Part shown: positions 44,585-54,485 of the stretch, piece by piece
How the letters are laid out: every line of letters begins with the position of its first letter
How positions within the stretch are numbered: position 1 is the stretch's first letter
Assembly (NCBI GenBank): GCA_910588195.1
Contig: CAJUPN010000001.1
Location: 277,915-341,914 of the forward strand
Source of the DNA: an uncultured Bacilli bacterium
Lineage (GTDB): Bacteria; Bacillota_I; Bacilli_A; RF39; UBA660
Reading direction: 5' to 3'
Length of the DNA stretch: 64,000 bases
The notes under the pieces: generated by a model
Told to the model about the DNA's origin: nothing
Seen by the model: the letters and a program-made list of their open reading frames with translations, nothing else
Databases searched by the model: none
Position numbers and translations under genes: made by a program

Positions 44585-44600
44585 AAAAAATTAAAAAATT

Positions 44601-44630
44601 AGAAAAATTTATGGATTTTTCTTTTTTTTT
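44601..44630 (+). terminator. Terminator after spoIVA
   Basis: AGAAAAAT and ATTTTTCT around TTATGG, then nine T. Confidence 0.82.
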
Positions 44631-44651
44631 ATATTATAATTAATTTACGGT

Positions 44652-44671
44652 AGTTGTGACTAGTCATAACT
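44652..44671 (+). promoter_or_regulatory. 20-bp palindrome, candidate operator of the matrix locus
   Basis: AGTTGTGACTAGTCATAACT is palindromic except at one base pair and lies just upstream of the promoter TTGACA (44695-44700) / TAAAAT (about 44718-44723) of the 44779 operon. Confidence 0.5.
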
Positions 44672-44694
44672 AAATTAAAAAGTTATTCCAAAAC

Positions 44695-44723
44695 TTGACA
44701 AATTATGACGAATGATATAAAAT
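44695..44723 (+). promoter_or_regulatory. Promoter of the 44779 locus
   Basis: TTGACA, 17-bp spacer, TAAAAT; a TATAAA overlaps two bases earlier. Confidence 0.65.
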
Positions 44724-44778
44724 ATGGTGCAACAACCAACAAAATATGTATTGGTTAAAAAAGTGAGGGGTAAATAAT

Positions 44779-47457
44779 ATGAAGAAAATTGTAAGGTTCA
44801 GAAAAGCTGTTCAAGGTTTTTTAGTAACACTTGCTTTAGCGACTACAATTAGTGGTTGCTCATTTAAAGACCAAAAAAATTTAGTTCCAGATGATTCGAT
44901 TGCATATGAGCATGTTGATGAAAATGCTTTAATTGATGAGGGACCAGTAATTGATGAACATGAACATAATCATGAAGATGAAAAAGTTGATGAGGCAGAT
45001 ATCAAATTAAAAGAAGATTCTAAAACAATAGATGACAGTACTGATAAAGATTATGTAGTTAAAGAAGCTGCAAGAAAAGCAATTCCTTCAGCTGATCAAA
45101 CTGTGACTGTTAAAGCTAAATATTATGTTGTTATGTTTGAAGGCAAAGAACTTATTATTCCTGATTTATCGGAACAATATAATAGTGGACAATATGTTAA
45201 AGAATCTATTAACTATGCTTTAGAATTAGCTGGTTTTGATAAGAGTTATGAATATCGTGCAACTTTAGCTAGATTCTTTAATATTCAAAACTATAGAGGA
45301 AGTAAAACACAAAATCCACTTCTATTATCATATTTAAGAAATCTTAAAATATATTTAAATATGGATTTAGTTGTTGGAGCATTTGATGAAAATGGTGTTC
45401 AAATTGAAAATGATACTGTTATCGAAAATAATGATACTGTTGTAGATACTAACCAAGGACAAGATAATTCTAATGGGAATGGTTCTAATGGTGGAGATGG
45501 TAGTGGAAATGGTTCTGATGACACTACAAAAGAAGAAGACGATAAAAAAGATGATGAACATACACATCAATATGGACCAGTTAGAGTTGAATGTGTTGAA
45601 AAAAATGATAAAACTCATATTTTAGTTAAATATAGAGATTGTTATAAAGGTGACAGTACCATTACTGTTGGAAAGATTGTGGAAGCTCATAAATTTGAAT
45701 GGAAAGTTGATCCAACAGATCCGAATTATGAAATTGGAACATGTAGTACTTCAGAATGTGGTTATACGATAAGACGTTTAATTACAGAAGAACATAAACA
45801 TGTATGGGGACCAGAACAAACTAAATACGTTGATATAACTGATAAGACTCATACAAAAGTTGTTTTTAAGGTTTGTGCTGAAGATGGTGAAATCCTTGAA
45901 GTTAGTAGAGTTAAAACAGATCATGGATATACATGGGTGGCAAATCCGACTGATCCAACTAAAGAAAATGGAGAATGTGAATGTGGACATACAACTGAAA
46001 GAGAGGTTGAATGTCAACATGATTTAGGACCAGAATTAACTAGAACTGAAGCAATTCCTGGCGATACTAAATGTCATAAAGTTACTACATATCAAGTTTG
46101 TCGTAAATGTGGTTCTGAAATGATTAAAGAAGTTAAAGAGGTTCCTCATAATGTTGAATGGGTAGCTGATCCAGAAGATCCAAATTATGAAATATTAATT
46201 TGTAAAGATTGTAATGAAGTTTTAGATAGAAGAGAAATTGTTCAAGAATGTAAGCATACTGATACTTTCTGGAGATATAAAAGTGATTCTGCAGAAGAAC
46301 AAGTTTGTAAAGATTGTAACGAAGTATTAGGTACTAGAGGACATTCAGGCCTTAGAGAAGAAATCAAATTTGAATCTGTTGATGCAAATGGACATAAAGT
46401 TATTACTACAGTATACTGTGATGCTGATGGTTGTGATGGAAAAGAATTAGTAAGTAAAAGAAAAGAAGAAACTACTAACCATGACATGGTTACTGAGATT
46501 ACAGGAAGTGGGTATAATTCTACGACTCACTGGGATGAAGAAGATTCACATTGCAGTAAGTGTGATTATGTCGCTGAAACTAAAAAAGTAAACGAACAAA
46601 ATCATACTATTCAAACTGATATTGAATATAAAGGTATAGGAGATGTTGATGGCAGTGGTAATTATCAACATGAAAAGAAAACCACAGTAGTATGTACTGA
46701 TGGTTGCGGATATCAAGACTCTAATACTGAAACATTAGGATGTAATCCTTTAGGGAATACTTGTGGCGATTGTCATCAAAATACTAAATCTCATCAACAT
46801 ACTGAAGTTGAGGGAACTCTTCAATCAAATATTCAAGAAGCAGATGTTTGTCAAAGAATTCCAGTAATTTGTAGTGATCCAAGTTGTCCTCATCATACAG
46901 AAGATAACCCTATATATTACAAAGAAATACCACATAAACCAGTTTTAGTTGATGAAGACCATCCAAAATTTGATGAAGAAGGAAATCTTGTTGTTGAAGA
47001 AGTTTGTGGTGTGTGTGGAATGCATATTCGTTGGGTTCCGTATGAGGGAATAAGTTTAGATACAGGCTCATCCGAAGAAGAAAATGATTTTGAATTTGAT
47101 ATAGCTTCATCTGATGACGCAGCTAAAAAAACTGATTTAGAAAAAGAAACTGAAGGAACTGAAGGTGTTGAATCTTCTGAAGGAACAGACGATAAACAAA
47201 ATGCGGATAATGAAAATGAGGAAAATCAAGATATAAACAACGGAAACGATCAAAATGTTCAGATAACTGAAGAAGATAAGCAAAATGCTGAAGAAAATAC
47301 TAGTGAAGAAACAAAACAATTGGTTGAAGAATATGAACAAGCAGTTAGTGATTACTTGAATGTTACTGAGCAAGGTCAATCTACTCAACAAGAACAATCT
47401 GCTGAACAAGCTGATTTAGAAAACGAAGCTCAAAAGCAACTTACATTAGCTCAATAA
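44779..47457 (+). CDS. Large lipoprotein with repeated Cys-pair domains
   Basis: 892 residues. Signal peptide with lipobox TISGC (lipidated Cys about 27). Residues 40-90 are His/Glu/Asp-rich (DEHEHNHEDE); a folded segment about 100-205; a Gly/Asn/Asp linker; then from about 255 to 760 about ten related ~50-residue modules each with CxxC/CxxxC pairs and an H..W or H.H start (examples CRKCGSEM, CKDCNEVL, CSKCDYVA, CGVCGMHI). The C-terminal ~120 residues are acidic and Gln-rich. The modules look like zinc-ribbon or disulphide-stabilised surface repeats. It is the first gene of the SipW/TasA block. Confidence 0.8.
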   Translation: MKKIVRFRKAVQGFLVTLALATTISGCSFKDQKNLVPDDSIAYEHVDENALIDEGPVIDEHEHNHEDEKVDEADIKLKEDSKTIDDSTDKDYVVKEAARKAIPSADQTVTVKAKYYVVMFEGKELIIPDLSEQYNSGQYVKESINYALELAGFDKSYEYRATLARFFNIQNYRGSKTQNPLLLSYLRNLKIYLNMDLVVGAFDENGVQIENDTVIENNDTVVDTNQGQDNSNGNGSNGGDGSGNGSDDTTKEEDDKKDDEHTHQYGPVRVECVEKNDKTHILVKYRDCYKGDSTITVGKIVEAHKFEWKVDPTDPNYEIGTCSTSECGYTIRRLITEEHKHVWGPEQTKYVDITDKTHTKVVFKVCAEDGEILEVSRVKTDHGYTWVANPTDPTKENGECECGHTTEREVECQHDLGPELTRTEAIPGDTKCHKVTTYQVCRKCGSEMIKEVKEVPHNVEWVADPEDPNYEILICKDCNEVLDRREIVQECKHTDTFWRYKSDSAEEQVCKDCNEVLGTRGHSGLREEIKFESVDANGHKVITTVYCDADGCDGKELVSKRKEETTNHDMVTEITGSGYNSTTHWDEEDSHCSKCDYVAETKKVNEQNHTIQTDIEYKGIGDVDGSGNYQHEKKTTVVCTDGCGYQDSNTETLGCNPLGNTCGDCHQNTKSHQHTEVEGTLQSNIQEADVCQRIPVICSDPSCPHHTEDNPIYYKEIPHKPVLVDEDHPKFDEEGNLVVEEVCGVCGMHIRWVPYEGISLDTGSSEEENDFEFDIASSDDAAKKTDLEKETEGTEGVESSEGTDDKQNADNENEENQDINNGNDQNVQITEEDKQNAEENTSEETKQLVEEYEQAVSDYLNVTEQGQSTQQEQSAEQADLENEAQKQLTLAQ

Positions 47458-47518
47458 AAAAGATAGTTTATATGTTAATCCCTTGATATAGACATATAAA
47501 GATAAAAGGTGTGATATT

Positions 47519-48295
47519 ATGGATACAAATAAAAAGTGGTATCAAAAGATAAGTAATTGGTTGTTTGTTATTGCTGTTGCAATATTAGTGCCAATATTAT
47601 TGGTTAATCTATCAATTATGTTTCAAGCAAATACTGATAAAAATAAGATACCAAGTGTATTCGGATACAAACCTTTTATCGTACTGTCTGGATCAATGGA
47701 AACAGATATTAGGGTGGGAGACTTAATAATAACTAAGGAGGTCGATCCTACCACCTTAAAAATAGGTGATGTTATAGCATTTAGAGACCCTGAGAGAACT
47801 GTTACAACCCATAGAATTATTGAAATAGTTGATTGCTATGGTAATGATTGTTTTATTACTAAGGGTGATAATAACTCATCTCAAGATCAACAGTTAGTTG
47901 AACTTGATGATGTTGAAGGAATATACATTGCTAGAGTTCCTTCTGTAGGTAATATGCTAAAGTCACTTTCTGAACCTACCACTATAATAATTGTAGTGCT
48001 AGCGATTACTGTTGTTTTTGCGGTAGCATTCATGTTGTCTAATAAAAAGAATATAAGTCAGGAACAACTTGAGTTCTTAGAATATAAAAGAAAGAAAGAA
48101 CAAGAAGAACGTGACAAAGAAAATGAAGAGTTTTTAGAATTTAAAAGGCAAAAAGCTCTAAAAGAAAAAGAGTCTGCAGAAAAAACTGAGGCTCCTAAGA
48201 AAAAGTCAACAAAAAATACTACTGATGAAAAGAAAGGTACTTCTAAATCGACTACGACGAAAAAGAAGGTAACCCCAAAAGACAAGAGTAAATAA
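47519..48295 (+). CDS. sipW: SipW-type signal peptidase I
   Basis: 258 residues. ER/SipW-type signal peptidase with Ser59 (LSGSME) and His98 (TTHRI) in place of the bacterial Ser-Lys dyad. N-terminal membrane segment (about 14-35), catalytic domain outside, C-terminal membrane segment (about 155-175). A long charged cytoplasmic tail follows (about 180-258) with EFLEYKRKK and EFLEFKRQK repeats and a Lys/Thr/Ser-rich end. SipW proteins process TasA-like substrates; the next gene is TasA-like. Confidence 0.9.
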   Translation: MDTNKKWYQKISNWLFVIAVAILVPILLVNLSIMFQANTDKNKIPSVFGYKPFIVLSGSMETDIRVGDLIITKEVDPTTLKIGDVIAFRDPERTVTTHRIIEIVDCYGNDCFITKGDNNSSQDQQLVELDDVEGIYIARVPSVGNMLKSLSEPTTIIIVVLAITVVFAVAFMLSNKKNISQEQLEFLEYKRKKEQEERDKENEEFLEFKRQKALKEKESAEKTEAPKKKSTKNTTDEKKGTSKSTTTKKKVTPKDKSK

Positions 48296-48337
48296 TTATT
48301 AATGGTGTAATCATTCCAGAGGAGTGTTTACATAGAT

Positions 48338-48385
48338 GGAAGTTATAGAAAGCATGCTTCCGAGTGTATAGGGGATCCCTTATAC
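48338..48385 (+). promoter_or_regulatory. Structured leader upstream of the TasA-like gene
   Basis: GGAAG...CTTCC hairpin (48338-48361) followed by the near-perfect 20-bp palindrome GTATAGGGGATCCCTTATAC (48366-48385), ending about 27 bases before the strong ribosome site GGGGGAGGTG. Likely stabilises or controls the mRNA of the highly expressed gene. Confidence 0.6.
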
Positions 48386-48426
48386 AAATAATAATCTGAA
48401 TCTTTAAAATGGGGGAGGTGAAAATG

Positions 48427-49500
48427 ATGAAAAACAAAAAAATGGGCGTTTTAGCTGTATTAGTTATGTTAGTTGCTGTAACTCTTAACGCTGTTGGTGG
48501 TACTTATGCGAAATATATTTCTACATATGGTATGACTGATGAAGCTAGAGTTGCTAAATGGGATTTTACTGAAACTTCTTCAAAAAATGTTGATTTATTC
48601 AAAAATTCTTATACTAAAGACGGTAATACAGTAGTTGCTTCAAGTGATGCTTGGAAAGTTATCGCACCAGGAACTGAAGGTTTCTATCAATATGAAGTAT
48701 CTGGTACTGCAGAAGTTAACTATAAAGTTTCTAATACTTTAAAAGTTACTAACAACGTTAAGTTAGACAATGGATATGATCCACTTGAATTTAGTGTTGA
48801 TGGTATTACTTGGTTATCTGCTGGTGACTTCAATACTCAATATGCTACTGATGCTGCTACTAATGCTATCGTTTATCCAGCTAATTCAAAAGCTAGAGTT
48901 GGTGGAACTATCTACTGGAGATGGGTATTTGAAACTGGTCGTGACGACTTAGATACTCAATTAGGAGAAAAAGCTGTTAAAGAAAACTTAACTGTTTCTG
49001 CAGAAATCGGAGCTACTGTTGAACAAACTCAAGATGCTGCTACAGCTACTACTGATGCAGATGGTAACGCTATCGTTGCAAAATCTTACGTTTCAGTTAC
49101 TAATAAGTTAACTGCTGAAGAAAAAGCTGAAATTGTTGCTTTAGGTTATAAAACTGACTATGCAAACGTAACATTTAATGGTAGAGAGTTAAAAGGAACT
49201 GTTAAAGAATATACTGATACTCAATTATTATATTGGTTCGGTGTTTCTGGTTCTCCAAACTATTTCTATGCATTAAATTTTGACGTACCTGCTGGTTATA
49301 AATTAATCAACACAACAACACCTACAGAAAAAACTTTAGTAGATAATACTGCTGGTGCTGACGTTAAGACTGGAACTGTAATTATTAACTTAATTGAATC
49401 ACAAGGTAAATTTGGTTATAAACTAGTTAATGCTGATGCTACTGATGAACAATCATATGAAATCGATTATTCTGGTTTAACTTTTACACCTGCTGTTTAA
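48427..49500 (+). CDS. TasA-like major surface/fibre subunit
   Basis: 357 residues from ATG 48427 (GGGGGAGGTG; ATG 48424 also possible). Signal peptide (about 1-25) followed by GGTYAKYISTYG...DEARVAKWDF, the N-terminus shared by many TasA/camelysin-like secreted proteins matured by SipW. The rest is beta-rich and free of Cys. Codon use differs from its neighbours: many AAC, TTC, GAC and ATC codons, as expected for a very highly expressed gene. Flanked by a structured leader and two strong hairpins. Likely the main matrix or fibre protein. Confidence 0.85.
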   Translation: MKNKKMGVLAVLVMLVAVTLNAVGGTYAKYISTYGMTDEARVAKWDFTETSSKNVDLFKNSYTKDGNTVVASSDAWKVIAPGTEGFYQYEVSGTAEVNYKVSNTLKVTNNVKLDNGYDPLEFSVDGITWLSAGDFNTQYATDAATNAIVYPANSKARVGGTIYWRWVFETGRDDLDTQLGEKAVKENLTVSAEIGATVEQTQDAATATTDADGNAIVAKSYVSVTNKLTAEEKAEIVALGYKTDYANVTFNGRELKGTVKEYTDTQLLYWFGVSGSPNYFYALNFDVPAGYKLINTTTPTEKTLVDNTAGADVKTGTVIINLIESQGKFGYKLVNADATDEQSYEIDYSGLTFTPAV

Positions 49501-49523
49501 TTAAGTAAATATTAATCAGTTAT

Positions 49524-49579
49524 GGAAGTTATTAATTTAACTTCCAACTAAATCTATAGTGTATGCTATAGATTTAGTT
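49524..49579 (+). other. Two tandem perfect hairpins after the TasA-like gene
   Basis: GGAAGTTA/TAACTTCC (49524-49545) and AACTAAATCTATAG/CTATAGATTTAGTT (49546-49579, 14-bp stem, 6-nt loop) with no spacer. No T run follows, so they look like mRNA 3'-end protection or processing elements rather than full terminators. Confidence 0.75.
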
Positions 49580-49628
49580 GGGATTTAAATAAAAAATATT
49601 ATTAATTTATGAAAGAAGGGGGTATAGT

Positions 49629-52600
49629 ATGCAAAGCTCTCAAGGTAATAACGAGAAAAAACATACTACAACTAAACTTATTATATGTATAATTATAATT
49701 ATTATAATTATTTTACTTTTGATTACTAGTTGTACTTCTTCATTTTGGGGCAAAATTGGAAATATGTTTGGGAATTCTAACATTAGTATTAAAAATGATA
49801 CTAATGATAAGTTAGAAAATACGAATAAGAATTTGTTCTTTGATGAAAAAGAACCTTCTATTACTTTAGATGATACAGCATTTAAATTGACTTATTCTTA
49901 TAAGGATATTATCCCTGGGGAAGTTGTATGTACTACAAGTGATGCTGAGATAGCTACTTGTGTTGCTTATGATGGTTATGTTGTTATTAATCCTAAAAAG
50001 ACTGGAAAGGTAACTATATATGCCTCTACAACATCTAATGGTATAGTTTATAAGGCAACAAGTGAGTTAACCATAACACAAGGTAAGAATGGAATTAAAA
50101 TGAATTCTACCAGTGGAACTATAGTACTTGCAAATACTGATAAGAAAAATGTTTCTTATAATTTAGTTGGCATTAAGGGGACTGTTAAAGTTCATGTTGC
50201 TGATGAGTCTATTGCTACAGCAACAGCAAAAAATGGTGTTTTAACTATAAAAGGATTAAAACCAGGGACAACAAAAGTCACTTTAACTGTTGAATATGGT
50301 GGAAAAACTTATACAGCTGAATATACTATAACAGTAAGTCAAGATAAAGAGACTACTACAAAAAAAGAAAATACTACAAAAAAACCATCAAAGCTAAAAT
50401 TAAACGTAAGTTTTAAACAACTTTATGTTAAAGATAAATATCAAATAAAGGTAATTAGTGGAAAAGCTGTTAGATGGGAATCTACTAATAAGAAAGTTGT
50501 TACAGTTGATAAGAAGGGTAAGATAACTGCTAAGGGTGTTGGAAAAGCTCTAATTAATGCTTATGATGCAAATGGTAATAAGGCTACTGTTACTGTTACT
50601 GTTGTGAATAAACCGTCAAAATCTAAATTGGAAATTTCAACATCATATAAGGTTTTAAGAGTTGGTGAAACATTCACACCAATTATAATTAAGGGTGATG
50701 CTGACCGTTGGGTATCAAGTAATTCAAAAATTGCGAAAGTTGATAAGAAAACAGGTAAGATAACTGCTCTAAAACCAGGTATTGTTACTATTACGGCATC
50801 GGATTTTTGGTACTTTGGACACAAGGTAACTATTACTGTTGAGGTTATTGATGATGACACACCAATTAATCCTCCTATAGATCCAACAGATCCTACAAAA
50901 CCAACTACACCAACAAATCCTACTAATCCTACAGATCCAACAACGCCTGTAAGGCCAGATGATTTGATTGTTGCTGAAACTAGATTAGATATGCATCCAG
51001 GGGATAAACATACATTGACAATCTCTCAAGGTAAGGCAGTTAGTTTTGAATCAAGTGATTCGACAATTGCAACTGTTGATAAATATGGTCAAGTGATTGC
51101 TAAGAATCCAGGAACTGCTGTTATTACAGTAACTGGACAAAATGGAGAGAAAAGACAAGTAACCGTTGTTGTTACTAAGTCTGTTCAATCTGATGATTTA
51201 GTTATAAATGAAACAAGAGTTCAAATGACTTCAGGAGACAAACACACTATTGTTATAGATAGAGGTAAGCCAGTAAGTTTTGTTTCTGGTGATAATAATA
51301 TAGCAACTGTTGATAGTAATGGTGTAATTACTGCTAAGAATCCAGGAACTACAGTTATTACAGTGACTGGACAAAATGGAGAAACTAGACAAGTAACCGT
51401 TGTTGTTACAGCACCAACTGGTCCAATTGAACCTGATTCTAATGTTGAATTCTTAGAATCAAGTAAGACTTTAACTGTTGGAGATGTTTATACTCCAGGG
51501 GTTAAAGGTACTCCAGTAAAATTTGAATCAAGTAATGATAATATTGCAAGTGTTGATCCTGTAACAGGAAAGATTACGGCTAAGAACCCAGGAACTGTTA
51601 CTATTACAGTAACAGATGCTAAGGGTAATAAAGATACAATGACAATTATTGTTAATAAAGTTTCTGTAGACAATAATGTTTATTTGGAACTTGCAAATAA
51701 AATGTTAGATATGACTGTTGGAGATACAGAAAAAGTTTTAATTAATAAAGGTACTCCTATAAAATATGAGTCAAGTGATAATAATGTAGTTACTGTAGAC
51801 GAAAACGGTAGATTAACTGCTAAAGGTGAAGGAACTGCCACAATTACTGTTACTGGTTTCTATGGTGAAGTTCGAACTATGACCGTTAATGTCAAGAAAG
51901 AAAATATACCAGAGAATCCTGATAAAGAACTAATTATAAATCCAACAGAAAAGGTTATGACTGTTGGAGACATTAAAGCTCTTAATGATTTCATAAAACA
52001 AGGTTCTTATACATCAGCGACTAGTGATAATAACAACGTTGTTGAAATTGTTGATGGAAAAATTGTTGCTAAAGGTGTAGGTACAGCTACTATAACAGTT
52101 AATGGAAAATTGAATTCAGGTAAAATAACAATTACAGTTAGACCTGAAGATGTAATATTATCTAGACCTTCTGTTGATATGATTATTGGTGAAAAGATGA
52201 CTGTTGATGTTATCCAAGGTAATGTTGTTAAATGGGAATCAAGTGATGATAGCATTGCTAAAGTTGACCCTAAGACTGGGGAAATTACAGCTGTTGGAGA
52301 AGGAACAGTAATAATCTATGCTGTTAATGAAGCAGGAGAAAAAACACCATTAGTTGTAAATGTTAGTAAATCTAATAATACTAAGCTAGAAAAACTTCAA
52401 GTTTGGGTTATGGATCAAGAACAAGAATTAAAGTTATCTGATGATGAAACATCTTATAGAGTTGAAGTAGAATCTGATATTAATTTAAATCAATATTCTA
52501 TTTTGGCTACACCTGCAAGTGGAGGAGCAACTGTAGAGTATGTTTATCCAGATGGTAGAGTAGAAGGCTCTTTAGAAAATTTACCATTAAATCCTGGCGA

Positions 52601-54464
52601 TAACATTGTTAAGATTATAGTAACAGCTCAAGATGGTACAACTAAAGATACTTATACAGTTAATGTTTATAAGAAGAAGAGTACTGATACTGGTGTTAAT
52701 TTGTTTGCAAAAACTGATGCAGGAGAAGAAAAAATAAGTACAGATTCATCATATAAAGTTCCTTATAAGAAAGAAAATTTGGATGTACGTGCTGAATTAG
52801 AAGATTCGAGAAGTACTATTACAGAAATTATTGTAAATGGGACAAAGATTGAGTTAAAAGACGATTTTAATTATAATATACCATTAAATCCAGGGGATAA
52901 TACAATTGATGTAAAAGTTAAGTCACAAAATGGTGAGGAAGAGACACACCGTTATGTAATTCATAGAGCGGAAAGAAAAATTGAATTAGTTACTACAAAA
53001 GATGAATTCAATATAGAAGATGCTCCATATACTTTTGAATTTAAGGTATTAGAAGATGGCGTAGAAACTGATGATTATTCGTTAGATGATATTATTGTTT
53101 CTAGTGATACTTTTGCAGGAAAGATTGATAAAGTTATTGATCCAAAAGATCCTAAAAAAGGAATAATAAGTGTTACGCCTTTAGTAAGTGATATTGGAAG
53201 TACTCATGTATTTAATGTTGCTTATAAAGATGAAGATAAGGACAGTAACATAAGTTTAACAGTTACAAAGGGAGTTTATTCAATTACTGGTCCTACTAAG
53301 TATGAAGAAGTTTATAATCCAGATAATAAAGTGTTTGAACTTAAGTTTGATACTGGAATATTAAAATATGAAAATGATAAACCACTTTATAAAGTAAATA
53401 AAAGTGATGGTAAGTTAGAAATAGTAAGTACAACTGATGATGAGGGAAAAGTAACTATTAGTTATCCTACTGAAAATGTTGAAAAAATTGAGTTAGTTCC
53501 AAATACTACTGCAAGTAATTCTTATATCTTAAAAGTGACTTTAAAAGCTCCAAAAACAGAGCCTACAAGCTTTGGTATTGATATAGCTGGTACTATTTAT
53601 GGTAATGCTACAAATACATTAAATGTTGAAGTTAATGTTAAACAAAAGTATATCCTTACATTAAGAGTTAGCGATTTAGATAAAGATGCATACTTAAATG
53701 CTCTTAAGAATACAGAACTTGTTTATCCAGTTGATTATGATTCAATATTTGATTTAACTGGTATTGAACCTTATAAAATTGCTGATGAAGAAAATTGTTT
53801 AGTATTCAAATTTGAAAATTGGATAGATGACAATGGTAAAGATTTTACAGCTAAGGAAATCAAGGTTGATAGAAATATTACTTTAACAGCTAAATTTAGC
53901 GATACTTCTGAGAAGGGTGAAATAACTTCTGAGGGACATATAACTTTAAAATCGTTTGACTTATTTGACAGTGATACCTTATATGGTGGTAATAAACTTA
54001 TATATCCAGGATTAGATGGAGCACATACTTTCACTATTGATAATGATACTGATGGTATTTTAACTATTAAAAATATCATTATGGAAGAAGAAACTTTATG
54101 TGTAGAGGGAAACATTTGTCTAAATATGGGATATAAAGTTAAAAGAATAATTCCTGATTCAACAGAAAATAAATATTATTATGGTTCTGATGTTTCTTAT
54201 AAGGTTTTAAATAAAGAAACTAATTATGGAGCAGACTTTAAAACAATTGCTATTCCTGAAGATGAATTTGTAATTGAAAAAGGAAGCTCAGCAGAGTTAA
54301 CAGTCTTATGGAAATGGTTAGATGATGATGCCAATGATTATAAGATTGGTGAACTTGCAAATACTAATAGTAGTTATAAATTCTATATTGGATTAGATTT
54401 TATAAAAGAAAATGAAACATGTAATATTAAACAGACGACTACAACGGTCGCTACAACAAAGTAA
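49629..54464 (+). CDS. Giant surface protein with BIG2 and cadherin-like domains
   Basis: 1611 residues. N-terminal hydrophobic segment (about 18-35) ending ITSC: a possible lipobox, otherwise a membrane anchor. Then about eight Ig-like BIG2 units (about 75-920; recurring VDK.GKITAK..G.A.ITV and VRWESS/VSFESSD), interrupted by a Pro/Thr linker (PTDPTKPTTPTNPT, about 415-435). Next come cadherin-like beta-sandwich units (about 920-1115: LPLNPGDNIVKIIVTAQDGTTKDTYTV) and further beta-rich regions to ~1590. The C-terminus ends Thr-rich without a sortase signal. Ribosome site AAGGGGG before ATG 49629. Likely a long surface stalk or adhesin of the matrix locus. Confidence 0.85.
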   Translation: MQSSQGNNEKKHTTTKLIICIIIIIIIILLLITSCTSSFWGKIGNMFGNSNISIKNDTNDKLENTNKNLFFDEKEPSITLDDTAFKLTYSYKDIIPGEVVCTTSDAEIATCVAYDGYVVINPKKTGKVTIYASTTSNGIVYKATSELTITQGKNGIKMNSTSGTIVLANTDKKNVSYNLVGIKGTVKVHVADESIATATAKNGVLTIKGLKPGTTKVTLTVEYGGKTYTAEYTITVSQDKETTTKKENTTKKPSKLKLNVSFKQLYVKDKYQIKVISGKAVRWESTNKKVVTVDKKGKITAKGVGKALINAYDANGNKATVTVTVVNKPSKSKLEISTSYKVLRVGETFTPIIIKGDADRWVSSNSKIAKVDKKTGKITALKPGIVTITASDFWYFGHKVTITVEVIDDDTPINPPIDPTDPTKPTTPTNPTNPTDPTTPVRPDDLIVAETRLDMHPGDKHTLTISQGKAVSFESSDSTIATVDKYGQVIAKNPGTAVITVTGQNGEKRQVTVVVTKSVQSDDLVINETRVQMTSGDKHTIVIDRGKPVSFVSGDNNIATVDSNGVITAKNPGTTVITVTGQNGETRQVTVVVTAPTGPIEPDSNVEFLESSKTLTVGDVYTPGVKGTPVKFESSNDNIASVDPVTGKITAKNPGTVTITVTDAKGNKDTMTIIVNKVSVDNNVYLELANKMLDMTVGDTEKVLINKGTPIKYESSDNNVVTVDENGRLTAKGEGTATITVTGFYGEVRTMTVNVKKENIPENPDKELIINPTEKVMTVGDIKALNDFIKQGSYTSATSDNNNVVEIVDGKIVAKGVGTATITVNGKLNSGKITITVRPEDVILSRPSVDMIIGEKMTVDVIQGNVVKWESSDDSIAKVDPKTGEITAVGEGTVIIYAVNEAGEKTPLVVNVSKSNNTKLEKLQVWVMDQEQELKLSDDETSYRVEVESDINLNQYSILATPASGGATVEYVYPDGRVEGSLENLPLNPGDNIVKIIVTAQDGTTKDTYTVNVYKKKSTDTGVNLFAKTDAGEEKISTDSSYKVPYKKENLDVRAELEDSRSTITEIIVNGTKIELKDDFNYNIPLNPGDNTIDVKVKSQNGEEETHRYVIHRAERKIELVTTKDEFNIEDAPYTFEFKVLEDGVETDDYSLDDIIVSSDTFAGKIDKVIDPKDPKKGIISVTPLVSDIGSTHVFNVAYKDEDKDSNISLTVTKGVYSITGPTKYEEVYNPDNKVFELKFDTGILKYENDKPLYKVNKSDGKLEIVSTTDDEGKVTISYPTENVEKIELVPNTTASNSYILKVTLKAPKTEPTSFGIDIAGTIYGNATNTLNVEVNVKQKYILTLRVSDLDKDAYLNALKNTELVYPVDYDSIFDLTGIEPYKIADEENCLVFKFENWIDDNGKDFTAKEIKVDRNITLTAKFSDTSEKGEITSEGHITLKSFDLFDSDTLYGGNKLIYPGLDGAHTFTIDNDTDGILTIKNIIMEEETLCVEGNICLNMGYKVKRIIPDSTENKYYYGSDVSYKVLNKETNYGADFKTIAIPEDEFVIEKGSSAELTVLWKWLDDDANDYKIGELANTNSSYKFYIGLDFIKENETCNIKQTTTTVATTK

Positions 54465-54485
54465 AGAATAAAAGGAGTATAACTT

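Noticed and set aside
49560..49579. Second hairpin after the TasA-like gene as a classical terminator
   Set aside because: No T run follows on the plus strand; it is better treated as a processing or protection element.
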